Counted from the first letter of the stretch, positions 11,025 through 21,045 are shown. The stretch is DNA of 64,000 nucleotides from Moniliophthora roreri (GCA_001466705.2 LATX02000250.1:124001-188000); one strand, 5' to 3'. Numbers and translations: made by a program. The notes: generated from the sequence alone by a model not told the origin.

Positions 11025-11570
11025 ATGAAATACTTGACCCTCTTCGCTGCTCTCTTCACAGCTGCACTCGCTCAACGTGCAAGCATCGGTGACCCTCTCA
11101 ATGGTGCATCCGTCACTGCAGGCCAAGAACTCTTGATTCGTGTTGACATTCAGGTACCCGTTTACTCCCCCTCCCATCTTCTGCTTCTCACCGCTCTCCA
11201 GCCATCAACATCGAATGTTAACCCAGCAGGCATCGCTCTCGGTATCCAATCCTGCTCCGCGTCCTCAGGCTGTTTCCCAACCGAACAAGTCCTCGGTACT
11301 ATCCTCTTCCGCGGACCCTATAATCCACAGTACTCTACCGACGCATCTGCTTTACCGCCACATCAAAACTTTACGATAGAGATTCCGGCTAGTTTTCCAA
11401 AGGGTGAGGCGCAGATTGGGTTGGCTGCGTTGACTATTATTGGGGTGAGTATGTTTTTTTTTTATGTTGTGAGTAGAACGGGGAGCTGATTGATTGAATT
11501 TTCCTTTCTTGGAAAGGCGAGTGGATCGCCTTTGTATGGGACAGATAATGTAACGGTGATGATTGTTTGA
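11025..11570 (+). CDS. small secreted protein, copy A
   Basis: Three exons give about 141 residues. Exon 1 runs from ATG 11025 (MKYLTLFAALFTAALAQRAS) to ...LLIRVDIQ. After a short GTACCC...CCAG intron come PSTSNVNPAGIALGIQSC and onward to ...GLAALTIIG. After a GTGAGT...AAAG intron the last exon reads ASGSPLYGTDNVTVMIV and stops. Residues 1-17 are a signal peptide ending ALA. Two cysteines lie close together (SCSASSGC). The fold looks all-beta, with a start (IGDPLNGASVTAGQELLI) resembling secreted Ig-like domains that open with a 'P-x-(N/D)G..V..G' pattern. I know this only as a hypothetical secreted family in Agaricomycetes; function unassigned. Intact, and nearly identical to the copy at 15896-16445. 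Confidence 0.85.
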
Positions 11571-12033
11571 ATGGGATATATATATACACGAATTCCAGGT
11601 ACTTGATGTCAGTCTGCTTGAGTGTTCCGGCGCGCGTCATGCCTGCCCTAAAGTCAGTTCTTCTTTCAAGGTTCGTTCACTTGAAAGTGACCTCTGGACA
11701 AGGAAGATGTCTATCTTCTAGCTGAGCTGTCTGAGCTGAAAGGTGAGCTGAGCTTGAAGCTCTGAACAAGCAGCATGAGGTGGGCTCGATGTCGGAAGCC
11801 GGCGACACGGGGATGCTGGAGACTTGGCGAGAGAGATGATCACCCTTAAGGCACCGGCGAATGCCTGTACAAAGCTGCACAGTCTAATTGGGGTGGGATG
11901 ATGGGTCGAAAAGAGCTTCTCTAGCTGCTGTGGAAAGGTCTGAGCTCGTTGCTGCAGACTTTGAGATGAATGTCGGAGAGAAAGGAGCGAGGAGGTCACA
12001 TGACCCCGTTCGCTCCCTTGTTCATTTTTTGGC
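11571..12033. other. intergenic spacer of unit A with empty insertion site
   Basis: No gene. The spacer matches unit B closely. At 11843-11850 it carries a single CCCTTAAG, the uninterrupted target octamer of the 436-bp element found in unit B. Confidence 0.7.
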
Positions 12034-12041
12034 ATCTTCGA

Positions 12042-12733
12042 TAGGGCTGTGAACCGTCGCCGTACAGACGAGTGATACGGTAACGGCTTTACCGTTACGG
12101 GTACCGTACCGTCACGATAATTTTGGCACCTTTGTACGGTATGGTGTCGAGGGTGAAGGAGACCGTAAAGTGCCGTACCGTGGACGGCCGGCACGGCCGT
12201 ATATACGGGGTAGTGCATTCCCATGATCCCTGACGCGTCATTCCTCGTTGTGGTCAGCCTTTTTCGTTGCGTGTCTTCCGGTCCTGGACCCTCTGCAAAG
12301 CTTGGAGATGATTTGAGGGACTATCATGATCAACTCCGAAAGGTGCATATCTCATCCTTAATCTATCTCGACATGCTGGATACACTATATACTAACTGCG
12401 AAGCCTTCTTCAGGCCAAATTTAATATCATGTGGATTATATGTCTCGAAGGACACTCAAAATCGACCATATCTGCAAGCAAACTACATATATTTGCCATC
12501 ACCCCCTCCAACTAAATCACTACCATGTACGAACACTAGGCACGCCAAGCTTATGCCAAATAACATCGTTTTTTACACCATACACACCGTATCACCATAT
12601 ACGGCCGTCTGTACTACCATCTCGTACCATCAAAAGTTCAGACTAACCATGATACGGTACGGGGACGGTCTGCTGAACACCGTCAAATTACCGACCGTTA
12701 CCGTATGCGGTAACGGCTTACAGCCCAGCCCTA
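12042..12733. mobile_element. hAT-like non-autonomous element (692 bp) in unit A
   Basis: Direct comparison with unit B shows 692 extra bp here. The ends are inverted: TAGGGCTGTGAACCGT on the left, and TAGGGCTGGGCTGTAAGCCG as the reverse complement of the right end. They share the first eight bases and, after a 5-base offset, the following T-A-ACCGT-like part. Flanks are ATCTTCGA (12034-12041) and GTCTTCGA (12734-12741), an 8-bp target duplication with one mismatch; unit B keeps one GTCTTCGA at 17376-17383. Termini of the form YARNG and 8-bp duplications are hallmarks of the hAT superfamily. Both subterminal regions are crowded with ACCGT/ACGGT words, probable transposase binding sites. No transposase is encoded, so it must have moved in trans. 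Confidence 0.87.
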
Positions 12734-12741
12734 GTCTTCGA

Positions 12742-13119
12742 GCCGAAAATTGCACAGCTTTTCTTCGACACTCATGCAACATGATGCCCGGCGCAAAGCT
12801 TTGACTCCATGAATCAAGTTCCGAATGACTCAAATATCCGGGCGATTCGACCAGAAAACTGTTACCTGTTGGTTACCTGGCTCAGCACATACAGGTTTCA
12901 GGTCCGATGACGAATTATCCCAGCATCAACACTGCCAGACAGGACCTGTTGGTGTTCTCTTGAAACTTGAGACTAGAGTCGGATGGCGAATCATTCCCAG
13001 CATCAACCATTGACGGGACGCTCAATGAAAAGCTGATAGCCGTTATTTTCCGGGGTCTACCTATATCAACCGCAGTGTAAACAAGGAGGATTCATACCAA
13101 ACCACTCTAATCTTCCAAT
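12742..13119. other. monooxygenase copy A upstream region
   Basis: Matches unit B apart from small indels, including about 24 bp present only here near 12808-12831. It contains CTATATCAACC about 50 bp before the ATG, a weak TATA-like site shared by both copies. No gene. Confidence 0.5.
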
Positions 13120-15345
13120 ATGCAGACAAAGATTGAACCAGCTGCCGTCCTAATTGTGCGTCTCTCACCCTGCGTGAGGTTTACACCAAACTGACATCGT
13201 CTTTTCGATAGGTTGGCGCAGGCCCTTCAGGTACTCAATTCTTGTGTACCAAAGACATTCTTGCTCACTTGGATTCCCAGGCCTAGTTCTAGCATTGCTT
13301 CTTTGCCGTCATGGGATTTCGGTCCGGATAATAGACAAAGCACCTATCTTCATGGTTGGTCAACGAGGAGCTGGGATAATGGTTCGCCATGAATTTTGTT
13401 CTATTTCGAGGATCAACTGATCAAACGTTGGGCTAGCCTCGAACTCAAGAGCTATACAAGATTCTTGGAATCCTCCCGCAAGTCGAAAAAGACTCGTGCA
13501 TTGTACTTCCGATACGGATGTATCCTTCTCCAGAAGTCGAAGGTCAACCACCCTTTTCGGAGAATGACTTGATGGAGCACTTTGACGAGAAACCAGAATA
13601 TCATCGTGTAAGGTTTCACCTTTGTGCTTGCCCTCTTTCGACATAATTAATAAACTAGCATGTAAACAGATCAACGCATTCATGCTCGGTCAAGAGGACC
13701 ATCAAACCATCCTACGTGATATTCTGTCCAAGGAATACGAATGTCACGTCGAATTATCCACGGAATTGGTTTCCTTTACAACGCATCCCGATCACGTTGT
13801 TGCCCAAATACAAAAGTCGGAGTCATCAATTGAGGAGATCCGCTTCGATTGGGTAATAGGAACAGATGGTGCACATAGTGTAGTGCGCAAGAAGCTTGGA
13901 TTGACTTTTCTTGGGGAGACAATGGATGCGAATTCACTGGCTATCGGGGATATTGAAGTTCTGCAAGGTTTTGATTCAAGTGTATGTATTTTCCAATCTG
14001 CGTGGTGCCAATTACGGACTAACATAACACCATGATCCAGTTCTGGACTATATGGGGAAGTCCTGCCGATAAAATGTAAGTATGATTGTCTTCGATTTAC
14101 TCGGACGCAATTTGCTGACAGATGATGCATGGCAGGCTTGCGTCACGACCGTACTCGAGACAGAACAAGAACTACCACTGGTTCATGATCGGAGGCAAGA
14201 ATATCGATGTCGTTAAGGCAGCCTCTGATAGGGAGGTGCTGTTGAACTACATCCATGAAACTATCGGCAAGAAGAAGTTTGAATATGGCGAGCTGAGAAC
14301 GGCTGGGCCTTGGAGGTAAGTATAGTCAATTTCAGCGCCGGAATGATGTGTACTGACCTAGATGGTCAAAGGGCCAATATTCGCATGGTAAATAAATTTG
14401 GGGAAGGAAGAGTCTTTGTCGCTGGAGGTGTGTATGTCGAGTTCATCATTACTCACGCTTACTGACGGATGGCTTCCTTTTTCTGAAAGATGCAGCACAC
14501 GTCCATAGCCCTACAGGAGCACAAGGCCTCAATTCCGGTGTCCAAGATTCTGTAAGTGTCACCCCGTTTTGCGTTTTTTCTTACCATGAAGTCATTGTCT
14601 GATTTATGACGCAGTTCAACCTCGCGTGGAAACTCGCACTCGTTCATAAACGATTAGCGCCCCCGTCCTTACTGGAATCATACACGACTGAGCGTCTTCC
14701 CGTCATCGCTACCATGTTGAACAAAACAACAGATTTGATGCACAAGACATTCAATGCGACAGGTGATCGTCAGGGCTGGGTTCGAGGTTGGGAACTGAGG
14801 CAATTCGGTGTCAATTATCGTGCAAGTCCAGTCATTCTAGACGAACGGTATACTGACCCGAACGAGCCTGTGGACCCGTACCGTTCAGGTGATGATAAGA
14901 CAGCACATGCTGGTGATCGGGCGAGCGACGCGCCTGGTTTGGTTTGGAACGGGGAAAGGAAGAGGCTTTTCGACTTTTTGGACTCGGTATCTCATACATT
15001 ATTGTTCTTCTGTGGAGAGGAGCCATCGACATGTGTCAAAGATGTTCTGGACTCTTTGTCGAACCATCCGGGAGGAGCGGTGAAGACTATTGTGGTATAT
15101 CCCCAGGGCAACAATTCAAGCAAAGATCTCGGAACGGATTATACACTCACTGATGGTGATGGATATGCCTACAAACATTATGACATGAAGCAAGGGCAAT
15201 CGTGGGTTGTCGTTATTAGACCTGATGGGGTAAGTTTTGAATCTTCTAATTGCACTAGTCTCATTAATATCTCGTGCAGTATATCGGTGCAGTGGTGAAG
15301 GGTGCTTCGGGCCTAAAGGATTATTTCCAGCTTATATTACAATGA
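13120..15345 (+). CDS. FAD-dependent aromatic monooxygenase (phenol hydroxylase-like), copy A
   Basis: About 560 residues in eleven exons separated by 50-65-nt introns. Expected role: NAD(P)H- and O2-dependent hydroxylation of an aromatic or similar substrate by a class A flavoprotein. Motifs in order: VLIVGAGPSG split by the first two introns (FAD ADP-binding GxGxxG); GQRGAGIM then PRTQELYKILG; DWVIGTDGAHSVVRK (DG motif); GEGRVFVAG and DAAHVHSPTGAQGLNSGVQD across an intron (GD motif and flavin ribityl site). The C-terminal part is a thioredoxin-like domain (from about FDFLDSVSHTLLFF to VVVIRPDG), as in PheA/TfdB-type hydroxylases. The last exon YIGAVVKGASGLKDYFQLIL ends at TGA 15343-15345. 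All splice joins keep the frame. In the usual P-x-GGQG-x-N motif the first Gly pair reads GA, where copy B has GG. Substrate unknown. Confidence 0.9.
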
Positions 15346-15391
15346 TGGATACTTCTTGTTATCTCATTGGAACGACCTTATGTCATGTTAC

Positions 15392-15684
15392 TATCAATGG
15401 ACTAGTACAGTAATGTAGGCCCAAATGTCATTACCGTAAAACTTTTTTAATTAATCACCTTTTCGCTTGGAATTTTGTACACATGTTCTTTCTACATACT
15501 AAACCTCTAGCTACGTGAGTTTCAGAATTTTAGAGTGGATACTGCCTGAAAACAAGAGTCACCAGCAGAGACCCTCGAAAAGGACTAGAAGTGTAGGCGC
15601 CGTCATGCCTCATTTCTCTTCCAAAAGTGCCTAGATCCATAACTAAATACTATATAAATAACCATACCAAATTTTGTAACTACC
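15392..15684. other. junction between duplication units
   Basis: About 290 bp of unique sequence between the two units. No gene, inverted repeat or obvious breakpoint homology recognised. Confidence 0.45.
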
Positions 15685-15850
15685 TGCGTGCACGGCGACG
15701 ATTTTACTCTTCCACGAAGCACAGCCCTTTCGTCATCGCATTTTTGGAATTTGCCACTTGGGGTTCCACACAAGAGTTCGCTACTCCAAAAATTTCGGAC
15801 TGCATTGGCCGTCGTGTTCCTGATCATGAGAAGGCATTACGTCGTCCGTA

Positions 15851-15858
15851 TATATAAA
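15851..15858 (+). promoter_or_regulatory. TATA box
   Basis: TATATAAA within TATATATAAAG, 45 bp before the ATG of the second small secreted protein gene. It is conserved with copy A, although the spacing to the ATG differs by about 16 bp. Confidence 0.6.
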
Positions 15859-15895
15859 GCCTCCAGTCAGGTTTCTGTGCGCACACCTCACGATT

Positions 15896-16445
15896 ATGAA
15901 ATACTTGACCCTCTTTGCTGCTCTCTTCACAGCTGCGCTCGCTCAACGTGCAAGCATCGGAGACCCTCTCAATGGTGCATCCGTCACTGCAGGCCAAGAA
16001 CTCTTGATTCGTGTTGATACTCAGGTACCCGTTACTCCCATCGGATCTTTTGTTCTGGTTCTGTTTCTCATTCTTGGGGCTCCAGCCATCAACATCGAAT
16101 GTTAATCCAGTAGGCATCGCTCTCGGTATCCAATCCTGCTCCGCATCCTCAGGCTGTTTCCCAGCCGAACAAGTCCTCGGTACTATCCTCTTCCGCGGAC
16201 CCTATAACCCGCAGTACTCTACCAACGCGCCTGCTTTACCGCCACATCAAAACTTTACGGTAGAGATTCCGGCTAGTTTTCCAAAGGGTGAGGCGCAGAT
16301 TGGGTTGGCTGCGTTGACTATTGTTGGGGTGAGTATGTTTTTTTTTTATGTTGTGAGTAGGGGAGCTGATTGTTTTTTTTCTCTTGGAAAGGCGAGTGGA
16401 TCGCCTTTGTATGGGACAGATAATGTAAGGGTGACGGTTGTTTGA
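15896..16445 (+). CDS. small secreted protein, copy B
   Basis: Same three-exon structure and signal peptide as the copy at 11025-11570, about 141 residues. Differences are few: DTQ for DIQ before the first intron, NPVGIALG for NPAGIALG, PAEQVLG for PTEQVLG, STNAPALPP for STDASALPP, VEIPASF for IEIPASF, and a C terminus of NVRVTVV rather than NVTVMIV. The first intron is longer than in copy A (it includes about 20 bp with a TTTTGTTCTGG core), while both splice sites are kept. Both cysteines and the signal peptide are intact, so both copies could be functional. It sits about 1.3 kb upstream of, and in the same direction as, the duplicated monooxygenase. Family function unknown. Confidence 0.85.
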
Positions 16446-16748
16446 ATGGGATATATATATAACACGACGGACAAAAATAGTACACGAATTCCAGGTATTT
16501 GATGTCAGTCTGCTTGAGTGTTCCGGCGCGCGTCATGCCTGCCCTAAAGTTAGTTCTTCTTTCAAGGTTCGTTCACTTGAAAGTGACCTCTGGACAAGGA
16601 AGATGTCTATCTTCTAGCTGAGCTGTCTGAGCTGAAAGGTGAGCTGAGCTTGAAGCTCTGAACAAGCAGCATGAGGTGGGTTCGATGTCGGAAGCCGGCG
16701 ACACGGTGATGCCGGAGACCCGGCGAGAGAGAGATGATTACCCTTAAG

Positions 16749-17184
16749 CAGTGTTGGTAAGGGCAGTGGAATGCCGGTGCCCCGTCCTAAAGGCGCTAGG
16801 TCACTGACTTTAGGGCAGTGGACCGGCCTGACCTTCTGCACTCGATGGATGATGTCATGAAAATGATTATCATTCGGTCAAGGCGCACGCACACCGTGAG
16901 CAGAGAAAACAATTATTTAGGTTGTCAGATATTGTGTACATACATAAAGTAGTTAGACACAGACGTGAAGAAATTGCGAGTATAACGCGTTGAATGTGCT
17001 CAGGGACCTAGTGGGTGAAAGACAAGCGACGTTGATACGATAAATATACACGAATAGATACGGATAAGATCCTTGATCATCAGGCACGGGTCGGGGCGAT
17101 ATTTAGGGCGTTCGGAAGGTCACTGGAAAGCCGCAAGGTCAGTGACCTGACCCGGGCGCTCAGGTCACTGACCCTCCAACACTG
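16749..17184. mobile_element. hAT-like non-autonomous element (436 bp) in unit B
   Basis: Direct comparison with unit A shows 436 extra bp. Termini are CAGTGTTGGTAAGGGCAGTG on the left, and CAGTGTTGGAGGGTCAGTGA as the reverse complement of the right end: nine identical bases, then near-matching AGGGCAGTG/AGGGTCAGTG. The 8-bp flanks CCCTTAAG at 16741-16748 and 17185-17192 are identical, and unit A has a single CCCTTAAG at 11843-11850. Terminal CAGTG plus an 8-bp duplication indicate the hAT superfamily. Subterminal regions carry many GGTCACTGAC/GGGCAGTGG words. No coding capacity. It is a different family from the 692-bp element, judging by termini and subterminal repeats. Confidence 0.9.
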
Positions 17185-17192
17185 CCCTTAAG

Positions 17193-17736
17193 GCTCCGGC
17201 AACTGTCTGTACAAAGCTGCACGGTCTAATTGGGGTGGGATGGTGGGTCGAAAAGAGCTTCTCTAGCTGCTGTGGAAAGGTCTGAGCTCGTTGCTGCAGA
17301 CTTTGGGGTGAACGTCGGAAAGAAAGGAGCGAGGAGGTCACATGACCCCGTTCGCTCCCTTGTTCATTTTTTGGCGTCTTCGAGCCGAAAATTGCACAGC
17401 TTTTCTTCGACACTCATGCAACATGATACCCAGCGCAAAGCTTTGACTCGAATATCCGGACGATTCTACCGCAAAACTGTTACCTGTTGGTTACCTGGCT
17501 CAGCACTGCATGCAGATTTCAGGTCCGATGACGAATTACCCCGGCATCAACACTGCCAGACAGGACCTGTTGATGTTCTCTTGAAACTTGAGACTAGAGT
17601 CGGATGGCGAATCATTCCGGCATCAACCATTGACGGAGCGCTCAGCGAAAAGCTAATAGCCGTTATTTTCCGGGGTCTACCTATATCAACCGCAGTGTAA
17701 ACAAGGATTCATACCAAACCTCTCTAATCTTCCAAT
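17193..17736. other. spacer of unit B with empty insertion site
   Basis: No gene. It matches unit A. GTCTTCGA at 17376-17383 is the uninterrupted target of the 692-bp element of unit A. The monooxygenase promoter presumably lies at the right end. Confidence 0.65.
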
Positions 17737-19989
17737 ATGCAGACAAAGATTGAACCAGCTGCCGTCCTAATTGTGCGTTTCTCACCTTGTGTGTGAGGTT
17801 TACACCAAACTGACATCGTCTTTTCGATAGGTTGGCGCAGGTCCTTCAGGTACTCGAATCTTGTAAATCAAAGACATTCTTGCTCACTTGTAACGACGAC
17901 GAAATTCCCAGGCCTAGTTCTAGCATTGCTTCTTCGCCGTTATGGGATCTCAGTCCGGATAATAGACAAAGCACCTATCTTCATGGTCGGTCAACGAGGA
18001 GCTGGAATTATGGTTCGTCGTGAAGTTTATACTATTTCGAGGATCAACTGATCAAACGTCACGGTTGGGCTAGCCTCGAACTCAAGAGCTATACAAGATT
18101 CTTGGAATCCTCCCGCAAGTCGAAAAGGACTCGTGCATTGTACTTCCAATACGGATGTATCCTTCTCCAGAACTCGAAGGTCAACCACCCATTTCGGAGA
18201 ATATCGTGGAGCACTTTGATGAGAAACCAGAATATCATCGTGTAAGGTTTCAACCTGGCGCTTGTCCTCTTTCGACCATAACTAATAAACTAACATGTAA
18301 ACAGATCAACGCATTCATGCTCGGCCAAGAGGACCATCAAGCCGTCCTACGCGATATTCTGTCCAAGGAATATGACTGTCACGTCGAATTATCCACGGAA
18401 TTGGTTTCCTTTACAACGCATCCCGATCACGTTGTTGCCCAAATACAAAAGTCGGAGTCATCAATCGAGGAGGTCCGCTTCGATTGGGTAATAGGAACAG
18501 ATGGTGCACATAGTGTAGTGCGCAAGCAGCTTGGATTGACTTTTCTTGGGGAGACAGTGGATGCCAATACATTGGCTATCGGGGATATTGAAGTTCTGCA
18601 AGGTTTTGATTCGAGCGTATGTATTTCCAAATCTGCTTGGTGCCAATTACGGACTAACATAACGCCACGATCCAAGTCCTGGACCGTATGGGGAAGCCCT
18701 GCCGATAAAATGTAAGTATGATTGTCTTCGATTTACTCGGACGCAATTTGCTGACAGATGATGCATGGCAGACTCGCGTTACGACCGTACTCGAGACAGA
18801 ACAAGAACTACCACTGGTTCACTATCGGAGGCAAGAATATCGACGTCGTTAAGGCAGCCTCCGATAGGGAGGTGCTGTTGAACTACATCCATGAAACTAT
18901 CGGCAAGAAGAAGTTTGAATATGGCGAGCTGAGAACGGCTGGGCCTTGGAGGTAAGTTTAGTCAATTTCAGCACCGGAAATGATGCGTATTGATCTGGTC
19001 AAAGGGCTAATATCCGCATGGTAAATAAATTCGGGGAAGGGAGAGTCTTTGTCGCTGGAGGTGTGTATGTTGAATTCATCATCACTCACGCTTACTGACG
19101 GATGGCTTCCTTTTTCTGAAAGATGCAGCGCACGTCCATAGCCCTACCGGAGGACAGGGCCTCAATTCCGGTGTCCAAGATTCTGTAAGTGACATGCCCC
19201 GTTTCAATTTTTTTTTTTTTTTTTTGCCATAAAGTCATTGTCTAATTTATGACGCAGTTCAACCTCGCGTGGAAACTCGCGCTCGTTCATAAAGGATTAG
19301 CGCCCTCGTCCTTACTGGAATCATACACGACTGAGCGTCTTCCCGTCATCGCTACCATGTTGAACAAAACAACAGATTTGATGCACAAGACATTCAATGC
19401 GACAGGTGATCGTCAGGGCTGGGTTCGAGGTTGGGAACTGAGGCAATTCGGTGTCAATTATCGTGCAAGTCCAGTCATTCTAGATGAACGGTATACTGAC
19501 CCGAACGAACCTGTGGACCCGTACCGTTCAGGTGATGATAAGACAGCACACGCTGGTGATCGGGCGAACGACGCACCTGGTTTGGTTTGGAACGGGGAAA
19601 GGAAGAGGCTTTTCGACTTTTTGGACTCGGTATCTCATACGTTATTGTTCTTCTGTGGAGAGGAGCCATCGACATGTGTCAAAGATGTTCTGGACTCTTT
19701 GTCGAACCATCCGGGAGGAGCGGTGAAGACTATTTTGGTATATCCCCAGGGCAACAATTCAAGCAAAGATCTCGGAACGGATTATACGCTCACTGATGGT
19801 GATGGATATGCCTACAAGCATTATGACGTGAAGCAAGGGCAATCGTGGGTTGTCGTTATTAGACCTGATGGGGTAAGTTTTTCAATCTTCTAATTGCACT
19901 AGTCTCATTAATATCTCGTGCAGTATATCGGTGCAGTGGTGAAGGGTGCTTCCGGCCTAAAGCACTATTTCCAGCTTATACTACAATGA
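17737..19989 (+). CDS. FAD-dependent aromatic monooxygenase (phenol hydroxylase-like), copy B
   Basis: Paralogue of the gene at 13120-15345 with the same exon pattern, about 560 residues. The start MQTKIEPAAVLI is followed by VGAGPSG, then GLVLALLLRRYGISVRIID, GQRGAGIM, VIGTDGAHSVVRKQLG, DAAHVHSPTGGQGLNSGVQD and the thioredoxin-like C terminus; stop at 19987-19989. This copy retains the canonical GGQG. All splice joins keep the frame. At the intron before SWTVWGSPADKM the acceptor region has one extra base compared with copy A, yet an AG in the right phase is kept (S instead of F). One intron near 19208 contains a run of T much longer than in copy A. Both copies look active, so dosage or early divergence of substrate range is possible (inference). 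It is convergent with the gene at 20031-20996, with only about 41 bp between the stop codons. Confidence 0.9.
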
Positions 19990-20030
19990 TGGATAGATAC
20001 TTGTTGTTATCTCATCGGAAGGACCTTATG

Positions 20031-20996
20031 TTATGTTACATACATTATGGAATACGGACGCGACGATCCTTGAAACACGATCTTCAGCCCGGAAGGAGCT
20101 ACAGCTACAGCAGGACCCTGAGTCTGACCCCATGATATATCATTGCGCCACGTTCTTGCTACGGCTTTACGTCGAGCATCTTCTTTGCTGTTGTAGAAGA
20201 TGAAATCCTCGAGGCAGTGGACAAGTGGACACCAAGTGACGGTGAGGAAATAGTACATCATAATACTACACTTTACTGCACGATGCTACAATAACAGAGT
20301 GGTAGATTACGACATACTAGTACTTGCTGCTAGGAACCTGGACTCGCAAACGGTCGGAAAAAGTCCCGCAGAGAAATCAATCAATCACAACTATGGGACC
20401 CATGAGCTTTTTAGGAGTCGCTGCAGTGCTTCTCTCACCTGCAATTGATCGTGGCCGTGTCCGAGGCGAGCGGCCAGCTTCTTGGCCTTCCTCAAGTCAA
20501 TTCCAAGGACTTTTCTCCCCATTCTCACGAGAATGTTCTTGTCATATCTTTTCTGAGTGAACAAATAGATGTCCTCGACAGCACTGTGTACACGTTTTTT
20601 AGGATGTGAGATACAAGTACCGGAAACCGTTAAACTCACTCCCGAAATGACATCTGCTCAATGCGAAGGCGAGCGGAGAGAATCTCCCCCTCTATGGACC
20701 CGCTTCGAATTTCTAGCGCGATTGGTTCGTACTGTTTCAGGACACAAAAAACTTTCTCGCAAAGGTATACGGCGAGAAGGTAATGTAGTGAGCCGTGTTC
20801 GTTGTGCTCAACAACCTGTTGTTGCAGAGAATTCAGCGAAAAGCATTTTGGTGCGAGAATGGACTCTTACAGCTTCGTGGGTGTCGTAAGCCCAAATAGC
20901 AAGGTTGCGTAGGTAGGGAACGCTGGAAGCTTGAGATTCCCTTTCAAGAAACGAAAGTGTGGATGCAGCGACTGCAGTTCGAAGAACGAGTGACAT
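20031..20996 (-). CDS. uncharacterised protein with a decayed paralogue nearby
   Basis: I do not recognise the family. Exons 20871-20996, 20640-20815 and 20439-20583 total 447 nt, exactly 149 codons with no stop, joined by 55- and 56-nt GT...AG introns. A fourth exon starting at 20285 or 20270 adds about 80 residues to TAA at 20031-20033. The N terminus reads MSLVLRTAVAASTLSFLERE, then YLRNLAIWAYDTHEA, VVEHNEHGSLHYLLAVYLC, then AVEDIYLFTQKRYDKNIL and RKAKKLAARLGHGHDQLQ. The last exon has VHCLEDFIFYNSKEDARRKA. The protein is helical, without signal peptide or clear membrane span. The first three exons are supported by a relic at 25182-25550 that keeps the same intron positions and words such as SAVEDVYRFT. 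The TATA-like site at 21046-21052 fits. The fourth exon is the weakest part. Confidence 0.6.
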
Positions 20997-21045
20997 TAAG
21001 TTTCCTTGAAGAAAGGAAAATATTTAGCGCTGTTATCCTAGGCCA

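Larger units (their letters stand above)
9848..15391. repeat. tandem segmental duplication, unit A
   Basis: This direct repeat matches 15685-20041. It starts at GCACGGCGACGATTTTACTC (9854 here, 15690 in unit B) and fades after ...ATGTCATGTTAC, about 45 bp past the monooxygenase stop codon. It carries a small secreted protein gene and an FAD monooxygenase gene in the same order and orientation as unit B. Over the roughly 640-bp final long exon of the monooxygenase I count about 13 substitutions by eye, so the duplication is young. Differences: an unshared segment of about 1.03 kb near the left end, and a 692-bp transposon insertion at 12042-12733 that unit B lacks. Confidence 0.92.
15685..20041. 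repeat. tandem segmental duplication, unit B
   Basis: Direct copy of 9848-15391. It carries the second small secreted protein gene and the second FAD monooxygenase gene. It lacks the 692-bp element and the extra upstream 1 kb of unit A, but has its own 436-bp insertion at 16749-17184. The match ends at 20041, inside the last codons of the convergent gene at 20031-20996. Confidence 0.92.

Noticed and set aside
11718..12224. 168-codon minus-strand open frame
   Set aside because: It crosses the left boundary of the 692-bp insertion and reads ACGGT repeats as protein, so it cannot be an old gene.
12223..12804. 193-codon plus-strand open frame
   Set aside because: It spans the right end of the 692-bp transposon and host DNA; it has no domain and is explained by the element.
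15346..15395. A truncated copy of the unknown convergent gene after monooxygenase copy A
   Set aside because: Only the last few codons are present within the duplicated segment; the rest of the gene is absent, so it is just the breakpoint tail.
17230..17700. 156-codon plus-strand open frame upstream of monooxygenase copy B
   Set aside because: In unit A the same frame is interrupted by the 692-bp element and indels, and it has no domain; judged noncoding promoter sequence.
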